Part shown: positions 1 through 13,190 of the stretch, piece after piece
Position numbering within the stretch: the stretch's first letter is position 1
How the letters are laid out: each line of letters starts with the position of its first letter
Assembly (NCBI RefSeq): GCF_958979055.1
Contig: NC_084888.1
Coordinates: forward strand, 1,444,001 to 1,508,000
Source: Alnus glutinosa
Taxonomy: Eukaryota; Streptophyta; Magnoliopsida; Fagales; Betulaceae
Length of the DNA stretch: 64,000 bases
Reading direction: 5' to 3'
The notes under the pieces: model-generated
Seen by the model: the letters and a program-made list of their open reading frames with translations, nothing else
Database searches by the model: none
What the model was told of the DNA's origin: nothing
Position numbers and translations under genes: made by a program

Positions 1-2324
1 CACAAAAGAGGAAATGATTAGTAATATTAATCTGTTATTACCCTCATAGAGTAAAGCTTTGAAGACCGTTGTGTATATGTTAAACAAGATTCCATTTAAG
101 GTTGTCCTTAAGACACCTTTTATGAAATAAATGGAAGTCAAGTTTAAAATTATTTACACATATAGGGTTGCCTTGCTAAAGAGGGGATTTATAAATCCTC
201 GCCTAAGGAAATTAGATTCAAGGACAACCAGCGGATATTTTATAAGCTATCTAGTAAACTTTAAGGGGTTTTAATGTTTTATTATCCTTCATATAAGTAT
301 AGAGTTGTTGATTGTAAAATTTCTAGAGGATGCGGAACCTAGTGGGAGTGCTCATTCACACAAATTGAAATTTGAGGAAGCACTAGAGTTGGCCAAATCT
401 CCTCCTCATAGAGGATGATTGATTGTATTCAGGGAAAATCAGATTGATTATCCTGAGCCACAATCTTTTCTAGAATAACCAACTCATACAGAACAGGTTC
501 AAAATCTATTCTCCCATTGCAAAATGCAGAGGAAGTAGAATTAAGAAAAATCCTATAGAATAAGGAGATCAACAATTCTTAGTGATCATGTTGTATATCT
601 CCCAGAGTCTGATGTTGACATTGGACATAAAGATGATCCAAAATTGTTTTCACATGCTATGAGTGGAGAAAACTCCACATAGTGATTCAATGCCATGAAG
701 TAAGAGATAAATCTATGGCTCAAAAGTCAAGCTAGACTCGTAGCCAATGGTTTTACTCATAAAGAAGGCATTGATTATCGTGAAACATTCTCTCTAGTGT
801 CTAAGAATGGTTCACCAAGATAATCATAGCATTAGTAACTCATTTTTTACCTAGATCTACATCAAATGGATGTAAGAACAACTTTCGAGAATAGGGATCT
901 CAAGTAAGAGGTTTATATGAAACAATTAAAAGGGTTTATAAATAACAGTCAGAAAGCTTGCAAATTAAAGAATTCTATTTATGGGCTATGATAGATCTCT
1001 CATCAGTGATATACTTTTTACAAGGTTATTATTTTATTGTTTATTGAAGAACCTTGTTAATTAGTATATATACCTTAAGGTCAGTGGGAGTACAGTAATC
1101 TTTCTAGTCCTATATGTGGATATTATTTTTGCAAGTGGTGATTTAGGTTTGCTACATAAAGTTCATTTCACAAACTTTGAAATGAAGGATTTGGGTGAAA
1201 TCTCTTATGTCTTTTGACATAGAGATTCACAGAGACATAAAGAATATTAACATTGTCTCGGAAGGCCTACATTGAAAAAGTTTTGGGAAGATTTAGAATG
1301 AAGAATTATGCACCTTCAGTAGTAATTAAGAGGGATCAATTAAATACAGATTAATGTCCCAAAAGGTATTGGAATAAGGGCAGATGAAAAGTTTTAAGCG
1401 TCTGCATTATACATAACCATATGACTGACAATAAGTATATTGAGTCAATAAAGTGCTGCAAATAAAGTCTTGCGGTATATGCAAGGAACCAAGAAGTACA
1501 ACTTAACCTAAGGATACACTTTCCATTTGAAGGTGGTTAGTTGTTCAAATTTGAGTTTTGCTGATTGTGTAGATAGTAAAAAGTCTACTTTAGGGTTTAT
1601 ATATCTTTTTATTGAGAGATATATCTTAAAGATACAGTATGCAAACTATAGTTGCTACGTTTACCAAGAAAGCTAAAATTCTAGCGTGCTATGAATTTAG
1701 TACACAGGCATGATGGATGAGACATTTTGTTGAAAGTTTCGTCGATTTTACAGTTAGACCATAAAGATACTTTGCGGTAATTCTACTATAATCTTCTTTT
1801 ATAAGAATAAAGAGTAGAAGCAGAAGTAAATCGACATCAAGTATCTCAGTACGAGAGATAACATTAAGAGACATAAAGGGTCTATTGAGCATATAAGTAC
1901 TGAATTAATGATTGCGGATCCCATGACTTAAAGTTTACCGGTAAATAAAGAATAAAGTCATGCGGAATATATGAGACTCATTAATTCATTTTTTGCTTGG
2001 TTTGTCTCTTTTGGTCTATAGACATAAAGTTATTATAACAAAGATTTTGTGCATATTTGTTATTTTATCCATGAGGATAAATAAAGTTGGACCCGAATGA
2101 CTTATAGTAAGTTCATTCATAAAGCTTGATTATCCATAAGGTACTCATGTAAGGAGTGTTTTACATTCTGATACATGGAAGGGACGACCTAATTTTATAA
2201 TGGTTTTACCGCCATGATTCGTGTGAAACATTTCTTATCTGAGTGGGAGGATTCCATAAGTGATTGGCCAAACTAAGGAACCTAATACCATAAAGTCATG
2301 TGTCATAAAAGCCAAGTGGGAGAA
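1..2324 (+). mobile_element. Decayed Ty1/copia retrotransposon, internal region (integrase to RNase H)
   Basis: Reading the plus strand across many stops and frameshifts gives a collinear copia polyprotein tail. Near 55-125 is an integrase C-terminal stretch (VVYMLNKIPFKVVLKTPF). Near 750-945 is the start of the copia reverse transcriptase (GFTHKEGIDYRETFS, then LDLHQMDVRTTF and LKEEVYMKQLKGFI). Near 1550-1600 and 1750-1850 are the RNase H stretches (CVDSKKST; SKHIDIKY-like). No reading frame longer than about 70 codons survives, so it cannot encode a protein. The purine-rich run just before 2325 (gccaagtgggagaa) is the usual copia polypurine tract and fixes the 3' LTR start. The 5' LTR and gag lie outside the window or are lost. 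Assignment to copia is from the domain order and motifs; the lineage is not resolved. Confidence 0.9.
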
Positions 2325-2748
2325 TGTTAGATATTGTCTCCATATATGGCCTATATGCCACATATACAGTGTTTATTATATTTATTATAAATATAATATA
2401 CGGTATTACGGTTAGGTAATTTAATTAATTTAGATTACCGTAATGGAATCATTTAATTGATTTAAAATCAATTAATAATATTGTTTCCTTGATGGGAGGA
2501 ACAATACGGTACTTACCATATTTGAGGGTCCCTGACCTAGCCTATAAATTAATAGCCTGTGTACACCATCAGTACGGCAATACAGTCATAGACATAGGTT
2601 AGAAGATCCCTCAGATAATTTTATTTTTGTTCTTCAGATGAATCGTGGAAACGCTTGAGCAAAAATGGCTAAAGGTAAGCCTGAATCCTGTCTTATTCGT
2701 TTTCCGCTGCGCATGTTAGTTTAAGTAATATGTTGATTATTTCTAACA
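2325..2748 (+). mobile_element. 3' LTR of the Ty1/copia element
   Basis: A 424-bp block begins TGTTAGA directly after the polypurine tract and ends TCTAACA, giving perfect 7-bp terminal inverted repeats with the canonical TG...CA ends. A TATA-like CCTATAAATTAATAG lies near 2540, where U3/R would be expected. The partner 5' LTR is outside the window, so the target duplication and age cannot be read here. The LTR ends look intact although the coding part is ruined. Confidence 0.85.
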
Positions 2749-3726
2749 GTACCCGGCCAACTCATGCGGTCTTCTTCAATTCATTTAAACATTCTTGCTC
2801 AGCATGTTATGTAGATGGTGCCACATTAGTAATTTGTTCTTTATATATAGTAGAAGGCTTTAAATACTTACAACTTTTGACTTCAATCACATATTAACAT
2901 GTTTCGAAAATTGCATGTTGTTTGTTCAATTGACAATACTAATGATTTCAATTCAGCCAATTAGTATATATTGGGGGCATGTCAATTTTATCATAATGCA
3001 TGGATTAAGGGTGAAAATGAGAGCGAATAATAACGGCTCGTAATTTTATCATTTAGGTTATATTAGGTTTTTTTTACTATTATTTCAAAGTCATACCTCA
3101 TTACATTTACAATATATATATATATATATATTATTTTCTTTGGTAATCCAAATCTCAATTATTCTATGAGACAATGACTTTCTAATCTTAATTTATTTAA
3201 ATTTGCACATAGTAATAACTGCATTATTTAATCCTGCATATAGATTTAGACAGTAATTCAAAAAGCCCATTACCTCATATACGAATAGCGGATAATGACC
3301 TTATTTAATAAATGCACAAAGCCACAAATGCGGATAATAATCATATAATGCGGATACAGATATCTAAAATTAATAACTGCAAATACAGATATTTCTAATA
3401 ACCGTATCCGCATTTTCACCCATTGGCCAATGACTCTCTTATTGATCACTTACACGCCATTTTTTAATCAATATTAATTAAGTAATAGAGTAATGATATA
3501 TAGTACCACATAAATATCTTACAAAATTAATGTGATAAGGTCTAGTAGCCATGCTTCATGCATACCCCATATATATATATAGGATATGAGCATATGTGCA
3601 TGACAAAGTTAAGTTAATGACATATATATATATATACACACACATAATTTAGCTATATATACACTAAATTTAGCTACATGTTTACAAGCAATTTTATCAT
3701 ATATAGTTGATTCTCGTAAATAAATT
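2749..3726. other. AT-rich intergenic DNA
   Basis: No gene is recognised. The stretch has a short (AT)n run near 3110-3131 and many short AT-rich repeats, with no coding-like composition on either strand. Confidence 0.6.
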
Positions 3727-3832
3727 CACTACAAAAAAAGGACTTCCACTAGCGTTTTTTTTACTGGCAATTACCACGGAGTGAGCGAAAGGCCAGAGCG
3801 GGCAAATGCCTCCTCACCCGCCTAAAAACATA
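3727..3832 (+). mobile_element. Orphan CACTA-type transposon terminus
   Basis: The block opens with CACTACAAAAAAAGG, the hallmark 5' end of En/Spm-CACTA elements. A locally GC-rich stretch follows to about 3832 (gtgagcgaaaggccagagcg). I could not see a matching GTAGTG end nearby, so this is probably a truncated element or a solo end. The right limit is a guess from the drop in GC. Confidence 0.5.
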
Positions 3833-3950
3833 TATATACTTCTTACAGGACATGCAAATTATTGCTTTATTCCCAATTTCCCACAGTAATCATGCAGCGC
3901 GTACTTTGCTAAATTGCAGCCTAGAATGCACTTTCCGCAGTCTCACACAC

Positions 3951-3954
<4 letters not shown>

Positions 3955-4002
<48 letters not shown>
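3955..4002. repeat. (TA)n microsatellite
   Basis: Almost uninterrupted alternating A and T, directly visible. The length is likely to vary between individuals. Confidence 0.95.
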
Positions 4003-4005
<3 letters not shown>

Positions 4006-4067
4006 CAGCACATCAGCAGAGAAATGCATGTGTCGATCTTTTCTTTTTTCTTTTTAAAATTATTTTT

Positions 4068-4199
4068 TATTATGTTATTCTTTTATTATCTTTTCGGGCA
4101 TCAAAGAGACAGAAAGCTCAGAAACTTTTTCTCTCTGAAGGGGAGTCTTTTATTTTTATTATTATTATTATGTTATTCTTTTATTATCTTTTCGGGCAT
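4068..4199 (+). repeat. 34-bp perfect direct repeat, period 98
   Basis: The stretch ending in ttttattatcttttcgggca occurs at 4068-4101 and again at 4166-4199, identical over 34 bases, with an unrelated spacer between. The origin is unknown; it may be a small local duplication. Confidence 0.85.
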
Positions 4200-5563
4200 T
4201 TAAAACTATAGACAAAAACCCAGGGTTATATATATATATATGTTTGGTTTCCTTTCCAAAAGCAGTGAGATGAAAACAATAAAAAATATCTTGTTTAATT
4301 TTTGTTCGAACTGATCTTTATTTTTTTTAAAAAAAAATCTTAATAATTTTCTTATCTGTATTTTACTTTTCAATTTTTTTTTTTTTTGAGAATAGAAAAA
4401 TTATACAAGATAATTTCCGTTTTGTTTAAGTATTGTTATATTTACACATGCAGGTTGAAGTTTTTCACTTCCATGATTTGAAGGCTACAAAATGGCATTG
4501 CCGTCCCTAATCAAACTGTTTGATGAAAGGATTAGATGACTAGCGAGACGTCTTTTAGAGGTAAAGTTTGATGCAAGTTTTCTTTAATTTTGCAATTGTT
4601 AGGACAAATGTGTGAACATATTAATTATTTTTGTATAATTTCTTTCAGATCAAGGTTTTTTTTTTTTTTTTTTTGTTGGTTAGATTCTTAATCAAATTAG
4701 AGGACGGTATGATCACTATAATTCCCAAGCATTTAAGAATGTTCACATTCTTGGGCATGTGAATGTGGAGGGCCTTCTTGGAATTTGGATTATTATTATT
4801 GTTATTATAATCATTATTATGTCTCTACATTAACCAATGTGAAAATTCATTTGCTTGGGACAAACTCTATTTTTAAGCCATTTAAGGATTGGAAGAAATT
4901 GTAAATTCGATTAAACCAGGCCCAAGACCGGAATTTGTGAATGGGTGTCTAACAAGGCTCAAGACCAGGTCATAGTATGATCTGGACAAGAAACTAATTG
5001 ATCTTTTCCTATTATTTGTTCAATTAAGAGAAGATCAAATAGTACTAAAATAAAATGACTTTTCCTGAACCAAAATCCGCTCCAATATTTGATTCATTAC
5101 CCACATCACCAAATCCAATTATAAAAAGATTGCAACAAAAGTTATATTAATTACTTCTTGGATAAAGGAGTATATAAATTTTATTGCAATCATCTTTTCA
5201 TGCGCGTGCAGGCCTCACATATATATATGTAGCTGGGTTCATTTAAAAAATATATAATTTTTTAAGGCTAGACAACAATTTTACTAAAAGCTTGACAGAT
5301 CAAATTTTTAAAAGATTAATTTTTGAAATCGCAATTATTTAAAATGTTAAACATCGACTTTAAAATCGAAATCGCAAATAGCACGCTTTGAAATCAGAAG
5401 CCAATTTTTTTATTTAATTATTTTATAAATTATAAAAATAACAGCCGTTGATCATCTTTCAGTCCTACTATACAGTACTCTTCAAACTGAAACAAACATA
5501 CAAAGGATCGATGTACGTAGTTTAACGTAGAAGTGAACATATTCTCACTAAACGACAGGCATA

Positions 5564-7349
5564 CTACACATTGCTTCTTCGCTGAATTTCTATACCTATA
5601 TTTCTAGGCCTAGCGTTTTCGCTGAACAACGCCTCCATCTCTTCCAAAGACTTTCCCTTAGTCTCCAGCAAAGAGAAATAAAAGAACACCCATGCCAACA
5701 CAGAGATACCAGCAAACATAAAGAAACTCCCACCTATGGTAATTGCTTTGTAAATTGAAATGAAACTCATAGAAACTGTAGCATTCATGACCCTATTCAC
5801 AGCCACCCCGATACTTGCCCCCTGTGCCCTCAACTTCAAAGGAAATATCTCAGAGCTATAGACCCATGTTATGGGTCCAAGCCCAATAGAAAAGAAAGCC
5901 ACGTATGTATAAATAGCAACGATGCTAAGGCTCAGTGCCCACAAGAGCTTCTCTTCCGAATGCTCCACCATTGTTAAACTAAATCCTAATCCTGTTAGGG
6001 CTGCAATCATACCGCCTGTGCTTATTAGAAGAAGTCGTCTCCTCCCAACTCTGTCGATCCAAAATGTTGCTATAAATATGAATGCAGTCTTTGTAAGCCC
6101 TACACCAACTGTGGCAAGCAAGAGCTTGTCCTTGTCGGTGATCCCAGCTTTCTTGAAGATTCTTGGACTATATAACACGACTGCTTCTATGCCCGTTGCA
6201 TGCTCAAAGAAGTGAATTCCGATTGCCGTGATCAAAATCCGGCGGACTGCCTGAGAAGGCGTAAGTAAAAGTTCTTTCCAAACCCCTTCACCACGCACCG
6301 TTGTGGGAAGTTTGACAACATCCTCTTGGCAGTTCTCGTCGATCCCGGCAGCTGTTTTTATGTCACGGAAACGAGCTTCGGCTTCTTCTTTGGAGTTGGA
6401 TACTAGCAACAATACTTTCTTCGCGTCTCCCAGACGGCCTTGCATTACTAACCACCTTGGGGACTCGGGAATTTTTAGAATGCCAAAAGTCAAGGCTAGT
6501 GATGGGACTGCCGCAATTCCAAGCATCATCCTCCAGCCAAGTTTCAAGGTCATTTTTCCGAAGAAGTAATCGGATAAATAGCCGAGTAAGATTCCAAGGC
6601 TGATGCAAAGCTCCGGTAGGGAGGTTAGAAAGCCTCGGGACGAAGGAGAGGAAATCTCTGCCGAGTAAACGGGAGCTATCATGAGCGCAAAGCCCACACC
6701 AACCCCGGCGGTGCACCTTCCAGTCATTAGGATTGCATAAGATGGGGCGTAGCCCATCAAAATTGCACCAAGCAAGAAAGTGATGGAGGCTAAGACAATT
6801 GTGTAGCGGCGACCGATATAATCAGATGTTCTTCCTGCGGCGAGGGAGCCTGCTAGAGCACATAAGTTCAGGATTCCAGCTACGACTTCAACTTGAGTGT
6901 CATTTATTTTGAGATCTTCTTTTATGAATATCATGGCTCCACTCATTACACCAGTATCTGCGCATGAAAATGAAAATTATATACTCTCGCTATCTAGTTA
7001 GGATTTTGATGTATATTTCGTTATATATATATATAGGATTAATTTGTACGCATAGAATATGAAATGAGACACTTTGACAAACTTAATTTACAAAAAGAGT
7101 AATTAATGCTATGTACAACACTTTCATCCTAACCTATTTTATTGGACTGACTTAACACTGTTCTCTTGTTACTCTTTACAAACCCTCCCATCAGCCTAAT
7201 GAGATAAAATAAGAGATCGAGTTAGAGAGCGAGAATTTACCGTAACCAAATATAATGGAGATCATAGAGGCAACTAAAGCACAGGCACAAGCATACATAT
7301 TGAACCTTGTCTGATTTTGATCTCCACTAACATCCTCCATGGAACGCAT
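5564..7349 (-). CDS. PLT6: Polyol/monosaccharide transporter, PLT3/PLT6 type
   Basis: Sugar-porter (MFS, 12-TM) protein of the plasma-membrane PLT family, expected to carry linear polyols or monosaccharides with protons. There are two exons: 7241-7349 (residues 1-36) and 5564-6957, joined TACG|gtaaat...gcag|AT so that the split codon makes Asp37 of FGYDTGVMSGAM. The total is 500 aa. Diagnostic motifs are GRRYT (85-89), PESPRWL (200-206), VGRRRLL (about 340-346) and GPITWVYSSEIFPL (about 397-410). ATG 7349 is chosen; an in-frame ATG at 7340 would remove three residues. Two odd residues stand out: the family's FFQ(Q/H)ASGI is FFEHATGI (Glu288), and PETKG is LETKG (Leu467). The match is best to the PLT3/PLT6 branch from memory; the substrate is not predictable. 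The frame is intact, so it is not a pseudogene on sequence grounds. Confidence 0.93.
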
Positions 7350-7470
7350 AGATATTAAACGCTCTTCCCGTCTGTATATGTCTGCAAGCGTACATGTACG
7401 AGTACGACGGCCTTTTTGTGTCTCTGTCGTCTGAGTACGATCGATACTTCTGTGACTAATGCCCTGTCAT

Positions 7471-7479
7471 TATTTATAG
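7471..7479 (-). promoter_or_regulatory. Candidate TATA box of the polyol transporter
   Basis: On the minus strand CTATAAATA lies about 120 bases upstream of the ATG at 7349. A TATATATA run next to it is an alternative. The position fits a plant core promoter with a 5' UTR of roughly 90 bases; this is inference only. Confidence 0.4.
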
Positions 7480-10400
7480 TGGTATATATATAGAAGAAGA
7501 TCACGAGCGACGTGCGAGAGTACTAAACGCTAGCTCGATCTTAATCTTGTACAGTACTTCTCGTGGTACCCACGGTAGTGTTTGGTATGATATGGAGATA
7601 TTTTCTCGATTTCATTCTCCGTACATGACACTGGCAAGTGGCAAGTGGCAAGAGTGAAACAAGCATATTATAGAGAAGAGATTGGAGTTAGGTTATCTCT
7701 AGCTCTAGCTCATCAGAGAAACGGCCTAATTAATATGTAACCAGGATTTAAATCCGTCGTGGTCGAAATTTTATCGTATGGTTGTCTTCATGGGCTCTTG
7801 CCACTTTTATTGTATTTATATTTTATTTTGGGTAAGAAAGAATAGCAATCTGACATGTATAAGGACCATGCCACGTCAACTTTGGTAAATAAAATGCACC
7901 TACTTGCTCGGTATATAACATTTCTCTAATACAATCATTCGTTTTTTGTGCCAATTAATGACCCAGCATATTTCAATAAAAAACGAAAGAGAATTGATGA
8001 TCGTTACACTCATTTTACACCGATTGATATGATGTGTTTGAGTTGCGAACATTTTTATTTTTGTAAGTGGCTGATATGGAAAGACACTTAAACATGGTAT
8101 TGTTTTATCTTTTATGGATAAAGTTTTCCTTAAAATTAGGTCTAGTTTAGTCTATTAAAGTTACATGTGTCCAAAATGTGTACGTGCAAGCTAGGATAAG
8201 GATGTATTTTTAAAAGAAAAATGCTTGGGGCTCTTACTACATACTTTTACTACAATCTTCATAACAACTGACGTAGCAGTTCATAATTAGTTAAATGAGA
8301 GTGCATGATTGATAGGTGCAACACTAACTAATTAAATTAACAAATCATATTTTTTTTAATAATTTAAAAATTTATAGACGGTCAAGTTAGTCTGTAAGGA
8401 ATTAAACTTATAGTATCGATCTGTAGTAGCAGTCTTTTTTAAAAGTACATGTGAAAATTGCATGCTATATTAAAAATGCATGTTATGTATTTTAGACATA
8501 TATCAATTTAATAGGCTGTATTAAAAAAAATTCTTCCGACCTAATTTAAAGCCCAAAAAAAAAAAAAAAAATCATTGTTAGATAGAACAATTCTAAATTT
8601 CATAACAAATATTGAAACAAAAGAGCATATGCACAATAATAATGGTTGCCTGCTTCTGCATGCAGTTTTCTAATTACATGGGATTGACGCGTGGCCATAT
8701 TGGAGTGGTCATTGTCACCTTGTATGAACATTAATGCACTGAACCTGTCAAGAGATACAAACCAAAGTGGAAGGCCGGTGCAGTGGTGGTTCATATCGTC
8801 AGCCAAAAAGCGAGATCACTAGCTCCCAAAAATGAGGCGGGCGCTGACGAAAGATTCAAGCATGACCATAAAAAAGGCGCAGATATTTGATGAGGAGGAC
8901 GTTCTGGTTCTTGGTGGATCAATGCGTGGTGGGTTTCAGTGAACAAAGATTTGGTGATCGTACAATTTTTTTTTTTTTAATTTTTAATAATAATGTTAGA
9001 TCTATAACTTGCTGAAGTATGTGTTTGTAGTTATGTAAAGCCATTGAAAAAAACAAAATTAATACTTTTTAATTAAATGATGACACGTCTCAAAAAGGTA
9101 TATAATTTTTTTTATTATTATTTTTTTTTATCTTAATTTTGTAAGTTTAGCATTATACATTTTGTTTTTCCTTTAACTTCCTTGCAAATGAGAAGGCACG
9201 TGCCTTTCATATTAAATGTTGTCACATTTAGGGGAAAATATTCTCCCGCCCGCCTAAAATCATTGAAAAAGTAAATGAGATTTTATAAATGAATATGATT
9301 AATACTAAATGACATCTTAAGATCATATAGGTTGGCCTTTATGGTAGAATCAGTCACCACTACTCTGTCACTTTTGTATTCGGACAGCCGCAATGTCAAT
9401 TGGTACATGGAAGAGGCTGGATAGCGAATATCAATTCATCTCAACCTACCAAAAGAATATCAATTAATCTCAACCTACCAAAAAAAAAAAAAAAAAATTT
9501 GCCTTGGGCATGCAACCCAAATATGGGCCACTGATTGGGATAGCTCAGCTTAGCACCATGCATGGCTTTTTCTTTTTTCATTGGAAATCTCCTACCATTG
9601 TATTGCAAAAATAATAATAATTAGAGCAGGATAAATATAGTTAACCCTAATTATTTCTTATTAATGGAGGTTGTTAAAAGATAAAGGTGTGCCAAATATA
9701 ATTTACCTTTTGAAGATCATTTAAATAACGCTTTTAGGAAGTGACTCTAGCTTGAAGCACATTCAAGGGTGATTAATATATTTTTTTAGTTAATCAACCG
9801 AATAAACCTAACTTTGCCACTACCTGCTTGATAACGTATGTTAGACTTTGACTGATCATCCTTAGAAAAGTTGTAAAGATCATTCCTAGCCTCTAGAATG
9901 AGCTGGCAAAGTTCAGCAAGTGTAGAGAACCGACATAATAATACGTGTTGACGAATATGAGACCCAAACATACATTCATTTATTTAACGAGCGGTCTGCT
10001 GGTTAATTAGGATACGATTTTATGATCATCTCTGCCTTTGAATAAGACCAAATTAACGAGATGGTAGTGGAATGAATAGAATGAAAACAGTTTATAAATG
10101 TCTTCATTTTAATTTATTTATGTTAGAACAGTTTTAATCAGGTCGAACACCGATCAATTTGCACGTGCAAAAGAGAGAAAGAGCAAGCAATGGAGCTTTC
10201 TGGTGGGTACCGACGGAATAACTTTAATACTTAAATCAGTAATGTATTTAAGGAAGACGAAGATGATGAATGCGAAATAGAGTAGAGATCAAAAATCCAT
10301 AGCTTTAACTTGGTTATAGGTTGCCTCTTACAGTGACATGTCCTTAATTATTTTTTGTTAGTTCCTGCACGATCCTCCTTATCTTTTTCGATCTCTTGGA

Positions 10401-12470
10401 TGTACGTGCTTTGTGTATATATGATTGCGTGAATATATCTTCAATATATAGAGCCCTCGTATCATTTCAAACTAAATTGAGTAGAAAAAGTAACCTCATA
10501 ATTTGTTTCATGAAACGTTTCTATATTTGTCATAGCTTTCTTATTATAAAATTTTGTTCTATCCATCTTTAAGTAAAGTTTTTCAGATACCCACAAAACG
10601 ATCTGAATTCTTCTTTACCTTTCTAATGTTCTTCAATAATCTTTTAACTCAACACTTCAGTACGTAGTAAGAAAGGAAATACTCTCTTTAATATATCTCT
10701 AATTCATCCATTTGCATTCACATTTTTGTTATTTCTTACAGTTCAGTCTTAAAATGTCAAGCAAAGGTACTATATACGGACTCACGACCGTTTTCTATTT
10801 CATTTATGTACATAAAATACGTGTTGTGTTCATTACTTTTCATCTTTATCTTGTACTTTTTTTCTTATTGAATTTTGTGCTAGGTTTAATTTGTGGAACA
10901 ATTTTTTCTTTCAAGTTTGGCTTATGCTTAATTAACTTTTTCTAATTAAGTCTATTAAGCTGACAAATGTTCAAAATGTTGGAGATAGAGTCATAGAGGG
11001 AAAATGATTGGTACCCGTCATTTTTTAATAAAACAATATTTTTTTATAAAAAATAACGGATAGAGACAATAAACCGTCCCTTGTGAATCACTTCTCGTCA
11101 TAGAGATCCACTTAATCACCAACTAAATGATGGAGATCCGGTCCGTACGTGACCAACATAACGTTTACGTGTGTTGTTTAGGTATCAAAACATTCACATA
11201 AAACATGTGATTTTCATGTGTGTTTTTAATAAAATAAACAGATCATATAATTCTCGCATACATTACTAACAAACTAAATTTAAGAAATTTATTCCAAACT
11301 AATTTAAATGAAAAATTCATCCATTCTAATATTATGGGAAATTGTGGTCTTTCTTGCTATGTGATGTTATTACCATGGCGGAACTAGCTTGGGGCTTGGA
11401 AGTCCCAAAAAAATTAAAATTTTATCCCCCTCATTTTTTTATTTTTTCAATTTTGCCTCTCAAATTCCAAATATTAGCTCTGCCCTTATTGTTACTGATA
11501 GAGTAATGCTATATACTACACATTTATATCACTTTTATCTAACTATGCTGACGTGGCTTTTGATTTTTTTTTTTTTTAAAGATTAATTCAAAGATCGGTT
11601 AAAACTACTACATCAGCATATATAAAATAATTATGAAACAAAAATATACTTTTCTCTTATTGATAACATTTTCTATTATGGGCCGATTTCTTAGACCGAA
11701 AATTAAATGATAACATGGTTCAATCATATTCAGAAGTTTTTATTCCAGCAAGCAGGTTGACACCTGTGAACTGTGCAGAGAAGAAAAAGAAGCAAATCTA
11801 GGAAGGGAAGGGAGGAAGAGCTAGATAAGAAAGAAATGGGCCTTCTTTTACGCGATCTAAATCCGGTTTCCCTGAAAATAGTTTAGGTGATGGTACTGAT
11901 GTGTCATTTTGTAGGCCGTTAGATTAAATCAACATGTGTAATAAATGTGCAATACCCTTGATAATGCACACTATCGGAATACTGAGAAATTCATAATTTG
12001 TAAAGATCGAATAATGCTAAAAATTACATATTAAGTTCTAATCAATTTTTATATTATTGTTAGTATTATTTTTTTATAATAATTAATGATCGATACAAAA
12101 TTTGGTAAAGACTGTCGTATTAATATTGTGAAATAATTATGAGTAACCGCAAATAGTAACAACTTGATGTTTATGGAAGCAAACGCAAATGACCCGGCCC
12201 ATGATTTTATTTTTTTATTTTTTTATTTTTCTATTGTTTTGGGTTAAATTTCTGGATGGTTGAATGTACATTAAAAAAAAAAAAAAAAAAAATGTGGTTA
12301 AAATAGCTCAAAGCCCCACCCCCACCCCCACCATTTTCATTTTACTTTATTTTTAACAAAATAGCTCAAAGCCTAATCCGATTAGCGAAGGTAGAAATGG
12401 GTTTTTATTTTCTGCTTTTTGTTATTGTGAGAAAGTCGAAATGACCTCTTAACTCATTTTTGAGGAGTCA
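7480..12470. other. Intergenic DNA between transporter and OVATE gene
   Basis: No gene is supported. AT-rich DNA carries poly-A/T runs and short MITE-like segments. A foldback-looking block lies near 11,500-11,640 (GAGTAATGCTATATACTACA on the left, ATCAGCATATAT on the right). A 61-codon open stretch on the minus strand at 9786-9971 looks somewhat coding-like but I do not recognise it, and it has no flanking exons that I can see. Confidence 0.5.
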
Positions 12471-13190
12471 TGTTTGTCGGACCTCCACCTCTCAAATGTA
12501 CGTTGGAGCGTTCGGAAGAAAACAAGTTTAAAAGCCTTAGCATGAGAGAATGATATTCAAAATTTTAACAATGTCTCTACCGACATGTTGGGGCATGAGG
12601 GTGGAGTGGCCCGGGTGGGTAGGCAAGCTGACTGACTGGGGTGCAAGATAGCACAGATAGCGCACTATGTGGAGACATTTGAGTGTAAAAGGAGAATTAG
12701 CTTTACGAAAGACCACGTCCCAAAAGGACAGAGAAAATGGAAAAGAAGAGAGCCGCATGCAAAAGATGATTTTGTTTCCTTGGATCCCCACCATGTGTTT
12801 GAGAGGGAGCTTCTTTGGATTGACTTTTCGTTGGAGTGTCTATCCTGCCTAAACATCTATCATACCCACAAAAGCCAGACCCCTTTCCCTTCTTGCACGC
12901 TTTGGAAGGGCTACGCCTACGATTGAATGAATGTGGCTTGGCTTCTTTCATTGAGAGGACAAGAGTTGCTTTTACTCTCTTTTTGAGTATCCCACTATTC
13001 TTTACAGTAAAAAGATCCCTAGCCTTAGCCTAGGACATTACTCCTAGCCTCAAGGGCCTGAGCCAGGTGATGGTCAGCCAATGGGGGAAAATATTTTTAT
13101 CTGGCTTACATTATTGAGGGTCTACCCGGGGCCCCCTGAGCGACCCTACCAAATTCACCATAACTTAGGTTATGTGAAAAAGTGAAAGTA
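12471..13190. other. GC-richer block, possible organelle-derived insertion
   Basis: By eye this stretch is clearly richer in G and C than its surroundings, lacks poly-A/T tracts, and carries overlapping open frames on both strands (for example 12836-13033 plus and 12703-12951 minus). That texture is typical of plant mitochondrial DNA transferred to the nucleus. I do not recognise a specific organelle gene, so this is inference. An old gene fragment from another source would look the same. Confidence 0.3.

Larger units (their letters stand above)
3833..5563. other. Intergenic DNA downstream of the polyol transporter
   Basis: No gene is recognised. It contains a (TA)n microsatellite at about 3955-4002 and a 34-bp direct repeat (listed separately). 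The rest is AT-rich with poly-T runs; the last 100-200 bases probably hold the transporter 3' UTR. Confidence 0.6.
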
